From: a virus
Direction: 5' to 3' (one strand)
Length of the DNA stretch: 50,078 bases
Virus record (IMG/VR): IMGVR_UViG_3300031456_000003
Location: 1-50,078 of that record
The notes beneath the pieces were generated by a model. The model ran no database searches, was not told the origin of the DNA, and saw only the letters and a program-made list of their open reading frames with translations. The translations under genes were made by a program, and so were the position numbers. Positions 31,102 to 37,868 of this stretch are shown here, piece after piece; positions within the stretch are counted from its first letter, which is position 1; each line of letters opens with the position of its first letter.

Positions 31102-31393
31102 CCAAGACAATCCAATCATTGGCGCACATATCCGCCTGAGAGGGAGCCCAACCTACTTGAATATGATTGTTCGTATCTTTAAGCGCGAACTTGGCCGGGA
31201 AATGCACGGCTCCGCCTTCTTCGCGCGCTAGCCTAATTACCCATTCGGGCTCGTTATGAGCGGTCAAATTATTAACATGAGCTGTGCTCGCTGGAATATG
31301 GGCAACCCACATTTCAGCCCCATTCCAGCCAACACGGGAAATGCGCTTGCCTTCATTCATGCAATAACGAATTGCCATTCCAAATGATATCAT
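31094..31393 (-). CDS. Tad2/DUF2829-like anti-Thoeris protein, 99 aa
   Basis: Fits DUF2829: M-I-S-F-G-x-A-I-x-x-x-x-x-G-K-R-I-S-R-V-G-W-N-G at the start, F-A-L-K-D-T-N-N near the middle, and W-A-P-S-Q-A-D-M-x-A-N-D-W at the end. Tad2 proteins of phages sequester the Thoeris signal (gcADPR) and so protect against TIR-triggered cell death. The ATG at 31393 is chosen because GGAGG lies 8 nt upstream and the family starts there. The frame extends back to a TTG at 31492. Confidence 0.85.
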   Translation of the reverse strand: MISFGMAIRYCMNEGKRISRVGWNGAEMWVAHIPASTAHVNNLTAHNEPEWVIRLAREEGGAVHFPAKFALKDTNNHIQVGWAPSQADMCANDWIVLDD

Positions 31394-31469
31394 GCTCATA
31401 GCCTCCAAATGTCTGGCTCGCATTATGCTAAGCCATAATTCCCAACTGCCAAATACATCAGCTTGCCAG

Positions 31470-31742
31470 CTATATGGCTTCTTTGTCTTCAATTAGCGCC
31501 ATTAGCCGAATGATTTCTTTTGCTCTATCGTTGGCCACCTTTTGCCAATCATTGCGAACATATCGGCAAGCGGCTAATTCTTGCTCAGTGCGGCTCAATA
31601 ATACGCCTTGCATGACAAAAGCGGCCTGAACAATCCGCGTAGCGCGCCAGAAATTGCCGGCTATAGCGCCAACCAAAATGCACCAAAGCAGAGAAATCCA
31701 ATCAATCCAGCTAAATATAAATCCGCACATTCGAGCCCCCAT
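31470..31742 (-). CDS. Single-pass membrane protein, 90 aa
   Basis: Membrane segment at about residues 8-28 followed by a helical cytoplasmic or periplasmic tail of about 60 residues. The start overlaps the stop of the next upstream membrane-protein gene by one base. Unknown function; the pair 31470/31742 may act together. Confidence 0.65.
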   Translation of the reverse strand: MGARMCGFIFSWIDWISLLWCILVGAIAGNFWRATRIVQAAFVMQGVLLSRTEQELAACRYVRNDWQKVANDRAKEIIRLMALIEDKEAI

Positions 31743-31999
31743 TAATTTATGGTTTTGCCATATGTCTGGCGATAATCGAAACTCGGACTATTGCAAATGC
31801 ATTTTCCGCACTGGCATGGGTTTACGCTATTCACAAATCGTAATTGAGCCAATAGCTTTTGGTTTAAATCGGCTTGCAGCTTTTCGCCATCGCGGGCCCG
31901 ATGATAAAGCTTACGCCAATCCCTCGCCAAAAAATACATCCACCAAAAGCCTATATATACAGCTATCAGACTAATGACTAACGTAAGCTCTACCGGCAT
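31742..31999 (-). CDS. Membrane protein with C-x-C-x2-C-x-C motif, 85 aa
   Basis: N-terminal membrane segment (about 5-25), a basic helix, then C-Q-C-G-K-C-I-C (about residues 62-69), a dense cysteine cluster that could bind zinc or iron-sulfur. No family recognised. Overlaps the next gene by one base. Confidence 0.65.
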   Translation of the reverse strand: MPVELTLVISLIAVYIGFWWMYFLARDWRKLYHRARDGEKLQADLNQKLLAQLRFVNSVNPCQCGKCICNSPSFDYRQTYGKTIN

Positions 32000-32009
32000 G
32001 GATTAGCCC

Positions 32010-32582
32010 TTAATATCGGTCGTGGAGTGGGAGGCCTGTGCGTGAATTGCCGAAATTGGTGTTATTTATAGCGCGGCTTATATCAACGCCCTTGCCGCGA
32101 GTATGGAATGGGACAGAATTGAGCTGCACTCCGTTCGCCTTGATATCGGCCAATTCAGCCTCAAGTTTCGCCTTCTCGATTTTCAGCCCATTTATTTCAG
32201 CGAATAAAGATGTGCAGACAGCGCTTAACTTCTTAAATTGGTCCGATTTGTCATTGAGCTGATGAAGCCAGCTTTTGTTTTCTTCATCTAGGCGATGGTT
32301 CCGCAACTCCAATTCGGTAATTTTCTGGAGCATAGCCATTTGCGCTGTATGCGCTGGAGCCGGCTTTGGGCTAGTTCCCGCGCTATAAATTGGCCCGCCA
32401 GCCCAAATCTTGGGGGCCTCATCGGCTAGCGGAGGCTCGCCATAAAATGCATTTCGCTCTTTTAGAAACCATGCCGTCGCGCTGGCTTGAGCTTCCCTCG
32501 CCATTATGGCATTATCGGCCCTCATAACCGCACAACCGCTAAAATCATTTGCCCCGCAATCAACCTGATCCGTATAATCCAT
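32010..32582 (-). CDS. Hypothetical coiled-coil protein, 190 aa
   Basis: A Cys-containing N-terminal segment, then a predicted coiled coil over about residues 85-150 (leucine heptads). Overlaps the 66-aa HTH gene by 23 nt. No enzyme motif; structural or regulatory role unknown. Confidence 0.68.
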   Translation of the reverse strand: MDYTDQVDCGANDFSGCAVMRADNAIMAREAQASATAWFLKERNAFYGEPPLADEAPKIWAGGPIYSAGTSPKPAPAHTAQMAMLQKITELELRNHRLDEENKSWLHQLNDKSDQFKKLSAVCTSLFAEINGLKIEKAKLEAELADIKANGVQLNSVPFHTRGKGVDISRAINNTNFGNSRTGLPLHDRY

Positions 32583-32760
32583 TCTTCTTAGCCTTTTCCA
32601 ATCTACGCCTTTTTGACTCTAGTCGCTGCATTGAGCTGTTTAATGTCGGTACAGTTATGCCAAGTTTTTCGGCCGCCTTGGCCTTGCCAAGCAGCTTGAT
32701 ATTAGCCTCAATCTCCAGCATTCTTTGAGTTGGCTCTAACTTTGGCTCATATTTGCTCAA
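32560..32760 (-). CDS. Small helix-turn-helix protein, 66 aa
   Basis: A-A-E-K-L-G-I-T-V-P-T-L-N (about 32-44) is a clear helix-turn-helix, embedded in charged helices. Likely a DNA-binding regulator of the accessory block. SD-like AGGA upstream near the preceding non-coding gap. Confidence 0.65.
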   Translation of the reverse strand: MSKYEPKLEPTQRMLEIEANIKLLGKAKAAEKLGITVPTLNSSMQRLESKRRRLEKAKKNGLYGSG

Positions 32761-32799
32761 TGCATTCCTCCATTGTATGGGCTAAGACTTTTTAAGTGG

Positions 32800-32982
32800 T
32801 TAAGTTAGCTGGTTAATTTCTTGTGTAATTTGCAGCCTGACTATTCGGCGCATCCTTCGCCAAAACCGCGCCTTGATATATCGGCCAACAGACGGGCCAA
32901 ATTTATGAAAGCGCTTGGCTCTGGTTAGCCGTTCCATCTCGAAACCGCCCGATAGCGGATAATCATTCGGGCCCTTGCGCAT
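32800..32982 (-). CDS. Small very basic protein, 60 aa
   Basis: Arg/Lys make up roughly a quarter of the residues. The start overlaps the stop of the upstream 115-aa gene by one base. Could bind nucleic acid; no family recognised. Confidence 0.55.
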   Translation of the reverse strand: MRKGPNDYPLSGGFEMERLTRAKRFHKFGPSVGRYIKARFWRRMRRIVRLQITQEINQLT

Positions 32983-33329
32983 TATTGGCTCTGATTTGCC
33001 TTGATTGGCTTGTTCATGATTTGCGATATCAGATAATCAATGCTGCGATCATTCTTTGATCCAAGGCAATAGCCGTAAAATGTATCTAGGCTTTTATGGG
33101 TAATGCCCTCATCATCGGTAATCATGGCCGAAACAGTTAGCTCCAGCTTATTCCATTGCTCTAGGAATGCCGCTTCCGTCTTAAAGCGCAAGGTGCTCTC
33201 GCAACAGCCGCAACATTGTTTGATCGTGACCACATAGGGGAAGGCTTTCTTGCGGTTCTTTATCTCTTGCCATTGCTTGGCGGCCTTAAGTCTCGCCTGC
33301 TTGGACTTCTTATAAAGCGACTTGCCCAT
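32982..33329 (-). CDS. Hypothetical protein with C-C-G-C-C cluster, 115 aa
   Basis: Basic N-terminus, then I-K-Q-C-C-G-C-C-E (about residues 36-44), a possible metal site, and a C-terminal helical section. Sits 4 nt after the 33334-33804 gene's stop. Unknown function. Confidence 0.65.
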   Translation of the reverse strand: MGKSLYKKSKQARLKAAKQWQEIKNRKKAFPYVVTIKQCCGCCESTLRFKTEAAFLEQWNKLELTVSAMITDDEGITHKSLDTFYGYCLGSKNDRSIDYLISQIMNKPIKANQSQ

Positions 33330-33333
33330 AGCG

Positions 33334-33804
33334 CTAGTTCTTCTTTTGCAGAATATCTATTATCTGTTGGACCATTGGTTCGCCCTCTTTGTAAGCGCGG
33401 ACCGTTTCGGGCGTTACCTTGCCCGCGTTCATATCGCTTAATATGCGCTGCATCTCGGCTAAAGGATCATATGATCCGACCATTTCGAATGCGCGAGATA
33501 GGATCAATCTCTTTGCTGCGTCTTTCGGCCATTCATAGCGCCATTTGGCGTAAACAGGGTCATAGGTGCATGGTTCGCCTTCGCCTAAATATCCTGGCAA
33601 ATTGTGATAAGCCTTGTTCTCATCCTGCCCATACCACGCATTAGGGCCTGTCTTGCTGAATAGCTCTACTTCGCCCCTTTCGTTAAAATAGCAATCGCGC
33701 AATCGAGGCAATTCTTTAGGATCAAATAAAGCCTCTTTGAACATAACGGTAAACAACAATGGGGCATAAAATCGCCTGCCTGCGATCATGTCATATGTGC
33801 TCAT
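33334..33804 (-). CDS. Hypothetical protein, 156 aa
   Basis: ATG at 33804 has GAGG 8 nt upstream (an in-frame ATG two codons earlier is too close). Aromatic-rich soluble protein; no family recognised. First coding gene after the initiator tRNA on this transcript. Confidence 0.68.
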   Translation of the reverse strand: MSTYDMIAGRRFYAPLLFTVMFKEALFDPKELPRLRDCYFNERGEVELFSKTGPNAWYGQDENKAYHNLPGYLGEGEPCTYDPVYAKWRYEWPKDAAKRLILSRAFEMVGSYDPLAEMQRILSDMNAGKVTPETVRAYKEGEPMVQQIIDILQKKN

Positions 33805-33820
33805 GCGCATATCCTCAGAT

Positions 33821-33897
33821 TGGTTGCGGGGGCTGGATTTGAACCAGCGTGCTAGGGTAATGAGCCCTATGAGTGAACCGGGCTACTCTACCCCGCG
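33821..33897 (-). tRNA. Initiator tRNA-fMet (anticodon CAT)
   Basis: A complete cloverleaf with initiator hallmarks: a C1-A72 mismatch (CGCGGGG against CCCCGCA), three G-C pairs in the anticodon stem (TAGGG-CTCATTA-CCCTA), discriminator A and encoded CCA. T arm GCTGG-TTCAAAT-CCAGC. It lies alone, 16 nt upstream of the 33334-33804 gene and downstream of a terminator and a promoter. Unlike the seam cluster it is co-transcribed with accessory and late genes. Confidence 0.95.
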
Positions 33898-33912
33898 ATA
33901 ATGTCTTCATGC

Positions 33913-33944
33913 AAAAGGCCCGCCGATTTTTGCCGGACGGGCCT
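33913..33944 (-). terminator. Intrinsic terminator before tRNA-fMet and late genes
   Basis: On the minus strand AGGCCCG pairs with CGGGCCT, with an extra CCGG/CGG inner pairing, followed by TTTT. It lies about 220 nt downstream of a good promoter and just upstream of tRNA-fMet. The place is like lambda tR', where Q must override it for late transcription. Confidence 0.7.
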
Positions 33945-34021
33945 AGTTATCCCTCGCGGCTTATGTTGCACCGCACTAGATTTGCGCATCCAAATCTATC
34001 CCCGCTTGTGCGGTGCTGTTC

Positions 34022-34048
34022 ATTGCTAGCTTGAGCAATCGGCTAGCA
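34022..34048. promoter_or_regulatory. Inverted repeats inside the leader region
   Basis: ATTGCT-N6-AGCAAT (34022-34039) overlaps TGCTAGC/GCTAGCA (34024-34048). The ATTGCT half matches the operator-like family elsewhere, but spacing differs, so it may be an RNA hairpin instead. Confidence 0.35.
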
Positions 34049-34173
34049 CAACTCGAATAGGAGATAACGGCGTAAACGTGGCCGTTTGTGTGGCCGAATT
34101 GTTACATTCGGCATGGGGGAGTGCGGCGAGGGGGAAAGCGCGAGAAAACGCGCACAAATTGCAGTGTAGAAAT

Positions 34174-34202
34174 AATATACCATTGTGACCTTAACTAATC
34201 AA
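34174..34202 (-). promoter_or_regulatory. Sigma-70-type promoter, candidate late promoter
   Basis: On the minus strand TTGATT (34202-34197), 17-nt spacer, TATATT (34179-34174). Five of six matches in both boxes with ideal spacing. It starts in the gap just after the 34206-34724 gene and points toward tRNA-fMet and all late genes. Confidence 0.6.
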
Positions 34203-34205
34203 GTT

Positions 34206-34724
34206 CTATTTTTGTTCGTATGCATTTTTTATTGACTTCGCCAATTTCACACAATCGGAAATTTCGATTTTGTAAACCTCATCATTCCAAGGGGCCATAG
34301 CCTCAAATAATTTGCTCATTGCAAAGCGCGCTTGCGCTCCGGCTAAACCTTTCATAATGCGAAATGCATTTGCTTCCTTTAACTCTGTATCATTAAGCGG
34401 CTCGCTTTGGCCCGAACCTCCACCAACTGACATAAAATCAACCGATTTGGATTTGCCATTTAATGCCAACCAAGCCGAAAAGGCCCGGTCTAGTGCATAG
34501 GCCTCCTGATCCGTTAGGGCTTTATCTAGTTTGGTCAACCTATTGCGCAACGAGCGCTTTCTATATCCCTCTGGCTTATCCGCATTTTCCTGCATTAAGC
34601 GAATTCGATGCGCATACGGCGTGAATAGCCTACGTCTTTGTAACCTTGCAATCGGCTCCCCTTGGCTAATTAAAAATTCTCGAATTAATTCTGAGCCCTT
34701 AACTTCATGATCCCAAATTATCAT
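34206..34724 (-). CDS. Hypothetical protein in the antiterminator position, 172 aa
   Basis: Basic N-terminal half (R-R-R-L-F-T-P-Y-A-H-R-I-R, K-R-S-L-R-N-R-L) and a helical C-terminal half. No Q-family motif is recognised. Its place, directly upstream of a promoter-leader-terminator unit that precedes the late genes, is that of lambda Q or P22 gp23, so an antitermination role is a positional inference. Overlaps the helicase gene by 4 nt. Confidence 0.6.
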   Translation of the reverse strand: MIIWDHEVKGSELIREFLISQGEPIARLQRRRLFTPYAHRIRLMQENADKPEGYRKRSLRNRLTKLDKALTDQEAYALDRAFSAWLALNGKSKSVDFMSVGGGSGQSEPLNDTELKEANAFRIMKGLAGAQARFAMSKLFEAMAPWNDEVYKIEISDCVKLAKSIKNAYEQK

Positions 34725-36247
34725 GCTGCCCTTTTGCGCCTTTCCTTTTTATTATCATTTTTCGGAATCATATGCTCAGCACATGGCGAATAAAGATTTG
34801 TCTTGCTTGAGAATACAAACCATTTTTCGCCTTCAATTCCGGCTTTCCTATATCTCGATTTAGCCACCTTAATTAGAGTTGCCGTTAGTTTCTTATCTGG
34901 CCTATAAACCATTATTACATGGTCGGCTGCATTTCCCCAATTCATAGAGCCATGGATGTCAAATTCGGTCGGAACTTCCCCTTCCTTGCCACTTTCTTTA
35001 GTGGGATGCGCAGCCACAATGACGATGACATTATAGGCTTGCGCAAAGTTACGAAGCTCAGCGAGCGCGCGTCCGATATAATCCGTTTCGTTTTCGTAAT
35101 TTCGGCGCTTATGCTGTAGCTTATTCCAGGGGTCCACGACCAATACATCAATCCCGAAACGCCCCTTAGCATCCTGTGCTTGCGAGATAAGCCATTCGAT
35201 TGTCGCAGGGGTTTTGAGGGGTTCAATTTCGTGACTAATGAAAGCGAATCGTTCGTCAAGCCATAAGTGAGCATCAATTTTGGTCTGTTCATTTGTATCC
35301 TCGCCAAATAGCCAAGTTTCGAACCATGGCTGTATGTCCTCCCAATAATCAGCCTCGAATGAAGCCAATCCTATTTTGAGTCCGTTTTTCGCAAGAAAGC
35401 CAAGTACGCCGAATAATGCTGTGCTTTTGCCTGCTCCCGTATGGCCCGTCCAGATGCATAATTCGCCAGGGAATAACTTAACGTGTTGATCCATTTCTGG
35501 AAGGCCAGTAGAATAATAGACACGCGGTGCCCTCTTTTTAATTTCGCTTGGTTTAAATACGCCTTCTAATTTAATCGGCTTGGCAAACTGAATTGCATTT
35601 CTAACCGCATCTGGCCCTAATAGGAGTAGGATTTCATTTAAATCCTTGCATTTGCCATCTTGGCCCGTTGCATGATCGTGAGCCGGCCAATCTATAACCG
35701 CGCATCTCCAGCGGCCTAAAATGTCAATCAGCACATCCCTAGTCGCATCTCCAGCCGGATCATTGTCTAGAGCTAAGATCGCCTGGCCGCCTCCTGCCTG
35801 TATGCGCGGCCATGCTTCCCTGATTGCCCAGAGCTTGCCCGATTTAGCCGGGTTTTCCTCTGTTGGCTGTACGGCCCCGTCAGGCAGGCTACAAACGTTT
35901 GTCTCGCCAACCTCGATTGAGGCTAAACTATCGAATTCGCCCTCTGTCAAAATCCATGGCCTGGAAAAATCGACCTTGTCGCCAAGAAATAGGCTTAGCC
36001 TGGAATTTTTGGCTTTGCGCTGTGTCCAAGGATTATCGGAGCCAACCTCATATAATTTTGCAAATCCCTTTTGATATGGAAATGCTAATTTATCATCGTG
36101 GTGGCCCGTTATAGTCCGGGCGCCAATCCGCGTTGCCGCTCTTAGAATGCCCCTTGTGGCCATGTATGCCTGATGTGCGGGGCTCATCAGTGAGCCTGAT
36201 TTTTCCCTTCTTCCCGCATCTGAAACATACATACCCAACTGATTCAT
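34721..36247 (-). CDS. T7 gp4-type primase-helicase (TOPRIM plus RecA-like helicase), up to 508 aa
   Basis: TOPRIM core with T-E-G-E-F-D-S at 101-107 and L-A-L-D-N-D-P-A-G-D at 158-167. The DnaB/gp4 helicase has Walker A G-H-T-G-A-G-K-S-T at 268-276, Walker B V-L-V-V-D-P-W near 368-374, and V-A-A-H-P-T-K. Leading 20 residues of the open frame overlap the zinc-domain gene in another frame and look non-coding; the ATG at 36187 (before S-P-A-H-Q-A-Y) is the likely start. It unwinds the fork and primes synthesis. Confidence 0.9.
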   Translation of the reverse strand: MNQLGMYVSDAGRREKSGSLMSPAHQAYMATRGILRAATRIGARTITGHHDDKLAFPYQKGFAKLYEVGSDNPWTQRKAKNSRLSLFLGDKVDFSRPWILTEGEFDSLASIEVGETNVCSLPDGAVQPTEENPAKSGKLWAIREAWPRIQAGGGQAILALDNDPAGDATRDVLIDILGRWRCAVIDWPAHDHATGQDGKCKDLNEILLLLGPDAVRNAIQFAKPIKLEGVFKPSEIKKRAPRVYYSTGLPEMDQHVKLFPGELCIWTGHTGAGKSTALFGVLGFLAKNGLKIGLASFEADYWEDIQPWFETWLFGEDTNEQTKIDAHLWLDERFAFISHEIEPLKTPATIEWLISQAQDAKGRFGIDVLVVDPWNKLQHKRRNYENETDYIGRALAELRNFAQAYNVIVIVAAHPTKESGKEGEVPTEFDIHGSMNWGNAADHVIMVYRPDKKLTATLIKVAKSRYRKAGIEGEKWFVFSSKTNLYSPCAEHMIPKNDNKKERRKRAA

Positions 36248-36386
36248 CTGTTATTAACACCTGCATATTTTTGTTTCGTTTTCCCTCGCATTCGTAAGAT
36301 GGGCATTTGCATTTGTGCCACCGCCCATTTGATGCGTCCCGCAATTGAACGCCTAATTCATCTAACGCAGAAAATACGCTTCTCAA
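36093..36386 (-). CDS. Primase zinc-binding domain as a separate ORF, 97 aa
   Basis: W-H-K-C-K-C-P (Cys 26, 28) and V-C-F-R-C-G-K-K-G (Cys about 54, 57) match the zinc ribbon that forms the N-terminus of T7 gp4-type primases and selects primer sites. Here the frame runs on for about 35 residues overlapping the helicase ORF in a different frame. Either the domain acts in trans, or a +1 frameshift fuses it to the TOPRIM part. Confidence 0.75.
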   Translation of the reverse strand: MRSVFSALDELGVQLRDASNGRWHKCKCPSYECEGKRNKNMQVLITDESVGYVCFRCGKKGKIRLTDEPRTSGIHGHKGHSKSGNADWRPDYNGPPR

Positions 36387-36398
36387 TGATTTTTCCTA

Positions 36399-36426
36399 TT
36401 GACATTTTGAACGCCCCCTATATACT
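36399..36426 (+). promoter_or_regulatory. Strong plus-strand promoter antisense to the GcrA-like gene
   Basis: TTGACA (36399-36404), 16-nt spacer, TATACT (36421-36426), close to consensus. It points through the GcrA-like gene in antisense toward the repressor at 37072. A GCCCC-AGT-GGGGC palindrome starts 5 nt later. The layout is like a repressor-establishment promoter (lambda pRE). Confidence 0.5.
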
Positions 36427-36455
36427 TATAGCCCCAGTGGGGCGGTATGTAAGAC

Positions 36456-36485
36456 TATATAGGCTAATATATATAAGCCTATATA
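36456..36485. repeat. AT-rich 10-bp inverted repeat
   Basis: TATATAGGCT (36456-36465) and AGCCTATATA (36476-36485) are perfect inverted copies 10 nt apart, with a further TATAAGCCT half-site after. Lies at the 3' end of the GcrA-like gene. Could be a protein-binding site or part of a replication origin near the primase genes. Confidence 0.45.
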
Positions 36486-36961
36486 TAAGCCTCAATCCTT
36501 AGCTCGCTTAGCGGCGGAGCCGGGATATAGGCCCGCTCATAGCATCCCAGGCAATATGAGCCTTTGGCTCTCTTGGCCCCACAAAACCTAAAATCATCCA
36601 TTCTCAGGTCACCAATCGGCCAGCTACAGCCATTAGCCGGTTTGGCCTCAAATGCGGCTTGAGCAATGAATGGGCTATTGTCACTTAGATTCGCGCTTGG
36701 CGCAAAAATCGAATCAGTTCCGGTTATCTTCTTCGCCTGACTCATGCGGCCTAAAGCGGCTCGCATCGTGAGGCCGCGCCGTCTTAAGGCGCGCTTTAAA
36801 CTGTCTGGCGTTACGCCTATTTCCTTAGCAGTAAGTTTCATATTCTGTGTTTTTTTAAGCATTTGGAGCGCTTGCTTAAGGCGTTCATCACTCCAAACCG
36901 CCCGATGCTTTACACCATTGTTTCGAGCGAGTTTGTTGCTCCATAAGGCAAAAGTACGCAT
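36479..36961 (-). CDS. GcrA-like cell-cycle regulator, 160 aa
   Basis: The C-terminal half carries the GcrA signature: G-C-S-W-P-I-G-D at 111-118, D-F-R-F-C-G at 123-128, and a last C-x-x-C / A-Y block at 137-145. The N-terminus has W-S-D-E-R and a helix-turn-helix (about 45-62). GcrA is a sigma-70 cofactor of Alphaproteobacteria that activates promoters carrying CcrM-methylated GANTC sites. First gene of the minus-strand early operon, divergent from the repressor; it could redirect host or phage transcription. The helix-turn-helix recognition part differs from chromosomal GcrA. Confidence 0.88.
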   Translation of the reverse strand: MRTFALWSNKLARNNGVKHRAVWSDERLKQALQMLKKTQNMKLTAKEIGVTPDSLKRALRRRGLTMRAALGRMSQAKKITGTDSIFAPSANLSDNSPFIAQAAFEAKPANGCSWPIGDLRMDDFRFCGAKRAKGSYCLGCYERAYIPAPPLSELRIEAYI

Positions 36962-37071
36962 AACGAGGCCTTTGTGCTTTACAAATGATCTTAATTTAGG
37001 TAGATGCTAATTGCCCCAAAGTGGGTTTGGCGCTAAGCCTGAGTATGATGCTAAAACGTTAAAATCTGGTA
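36962..37071. promoter_or_regulatory. Divergent control region between early operon and repressor
   Basis: 110 nt between two divergent genes. It holds GCTAA-type half-sites at about 37006, 37031 and 37050, related to the operator-like family (TTGCTAA). No consensus -35/-10 pair stands out on either strand. Expected to contain the early promoter and the repressor-maintenance promoter. Confidence 0.5.
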
Positions 37072-37758
37072 ATGATCACAGAACGCGAATCGCGCCTAAA
37101 GTTGGCGCAAGGCCTTGTTAATGCTCGAATAGCGGCGGGATTCAATACAGCAACCGCCGCTGCTAAACGCGCTGGCATGGTTCAAACCACATATAACAAC
37201 TATGAGAATGGCAAAACGCCGTTTCTCCATAGAATTGAAGAACTGGCCAAGTTGTTTGATGTATCGCCAGACGACCTTAGAAATGGGACAATTAAACCTG
37301 CTACGGTAATTGAGTTAAGGATAAACGACGAACCTAGAATACGCGGTTCTATTACTCCAGCACATCTAGAGAATCTAAATGAAATAGATGGGGCCAAGTT
37401 AAAAGATATACTGGGCTCAGATAGAAAGTCGCTTTTGGATGAACTAAGCAGAGGGGCAGGTTGCTTTACTATAAGAAATCCAGATAGGGCCATGACAAAA
37501 CCCTATGAGACCAATTTAGTACAGGGCGATATACTCCTATTTGATTACATGGCCCCAATCAGACCAGCGGATTTAGTCCTAGCTAAACTATCTCAATATA
37601 ATGAACCAATTTTTAGAATCTTTTATCCAACCGATAGAGGCGGGGCCATTTACGAAGCCCTAAACCCCTCGATAAAGAAAATTATTGCTAAAGCCGGCCA
37701 ATGGGAAAATCTGGGCAGATTGCAATATGTAATCAAGCCCATAGAAACCCTTGGTTAA
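37072..37758 (+). CDS. XRE/CI-like repressor with degenerate S24 peptidase fold, 228 aa
   Basis: N-terminal helix-turn-helix (about 23-62, K-R-A-G-M-V-Q-T-T-Y-N-N-Y-E-N-G-K). C-terminal half follows the LexA/CI layout, with L-V-Q-G-D-I-L-L-F-D at 149-158 and a final beta section. The nucleophile region reads D-R-A-M (138-141) where S-M is expected, and the catalytic Lys position appears to be Arg182. Self-cleavage is therefore unlikely, so induction may not follow RecA/SOS. Maintains lysogeny by binding nearby operators (inferred). Confidence 0.85.
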   Translation: MITERESRLKLAQGLVNARIAAGFNTATAAAKRAGMVQTTYNNYENGKTPFLHRIEELAKLFDVSPDDLRNGTIKPATVIELRINDEPRIRGSITPAHLENLNEIDGAKLKDILGSDRKSLLDELSRGAGCFTIRNPDRAMTKPYETNLVQGDILLFDYMAPIRPADLVLAKLSQYNEPIFRIFYPTDRGGAIYEALNPSIKKIIAKAGQWENLGRLQYVIKPIETLG

Positions 37759-37762
37759 GCAG

Positions 37763-37826
37763 CTTGCTAGCTAAGCGCGGGGGATTGCTAAAATCGCTTG
37801 CGCTTAGCAATAGTTTCTCTTAAAAT
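37763..37826 (+). promoter_or_regulatory. Right-operon promoter overlapped by operator repeats
   Basis: ATTGCTAA (37784-37791) and TTAGCAAT (37804-37811) are perfect inverted 8-mers. A related CTTGCTAGCTAAGCG lies at 37763-37777. A promoter TTGCGC (37798-37803), 17-nt spacer, TAAAAT (37821-37826) contains the right arm in its spacer. A protein bound there would block transcription of the plus-strand operon. Confidence 0.55.
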
Positions 37827-37868
37827 AGCTCCAGTTGCCCGATATGGGCCTTTGTCTGGAGCTGGCAA

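Larger units (their letters stand above)
33913..34167 (-). ncRNA. Predicted short leader RNA (pR'-tR'-like)
   Basis: The span from the predicted start of the 34174-34202 promoter to the terminator at 33913-33944 has no gene, so it would yield an RNA of about 250 nt. It contains a strong two-tier hairpin: GCACCGCAC (33968-33976) with GTGCGGTGC (34008-34016) enclosing GATTTG/CAAATC. The layout is like the 6S leader between lambda pR' and tR'. Existence is inferred from signals only. Confidence 0.5.

Noticed and set aside
36190-36210. A -1 frameshift at the G-GGA-AAA heptamer joining zinc domain and helicase
   Set aside because: The -1 frame meets a stop codon after a few codons; the helicase is in the +1 frame, so only a +1 shift would work.
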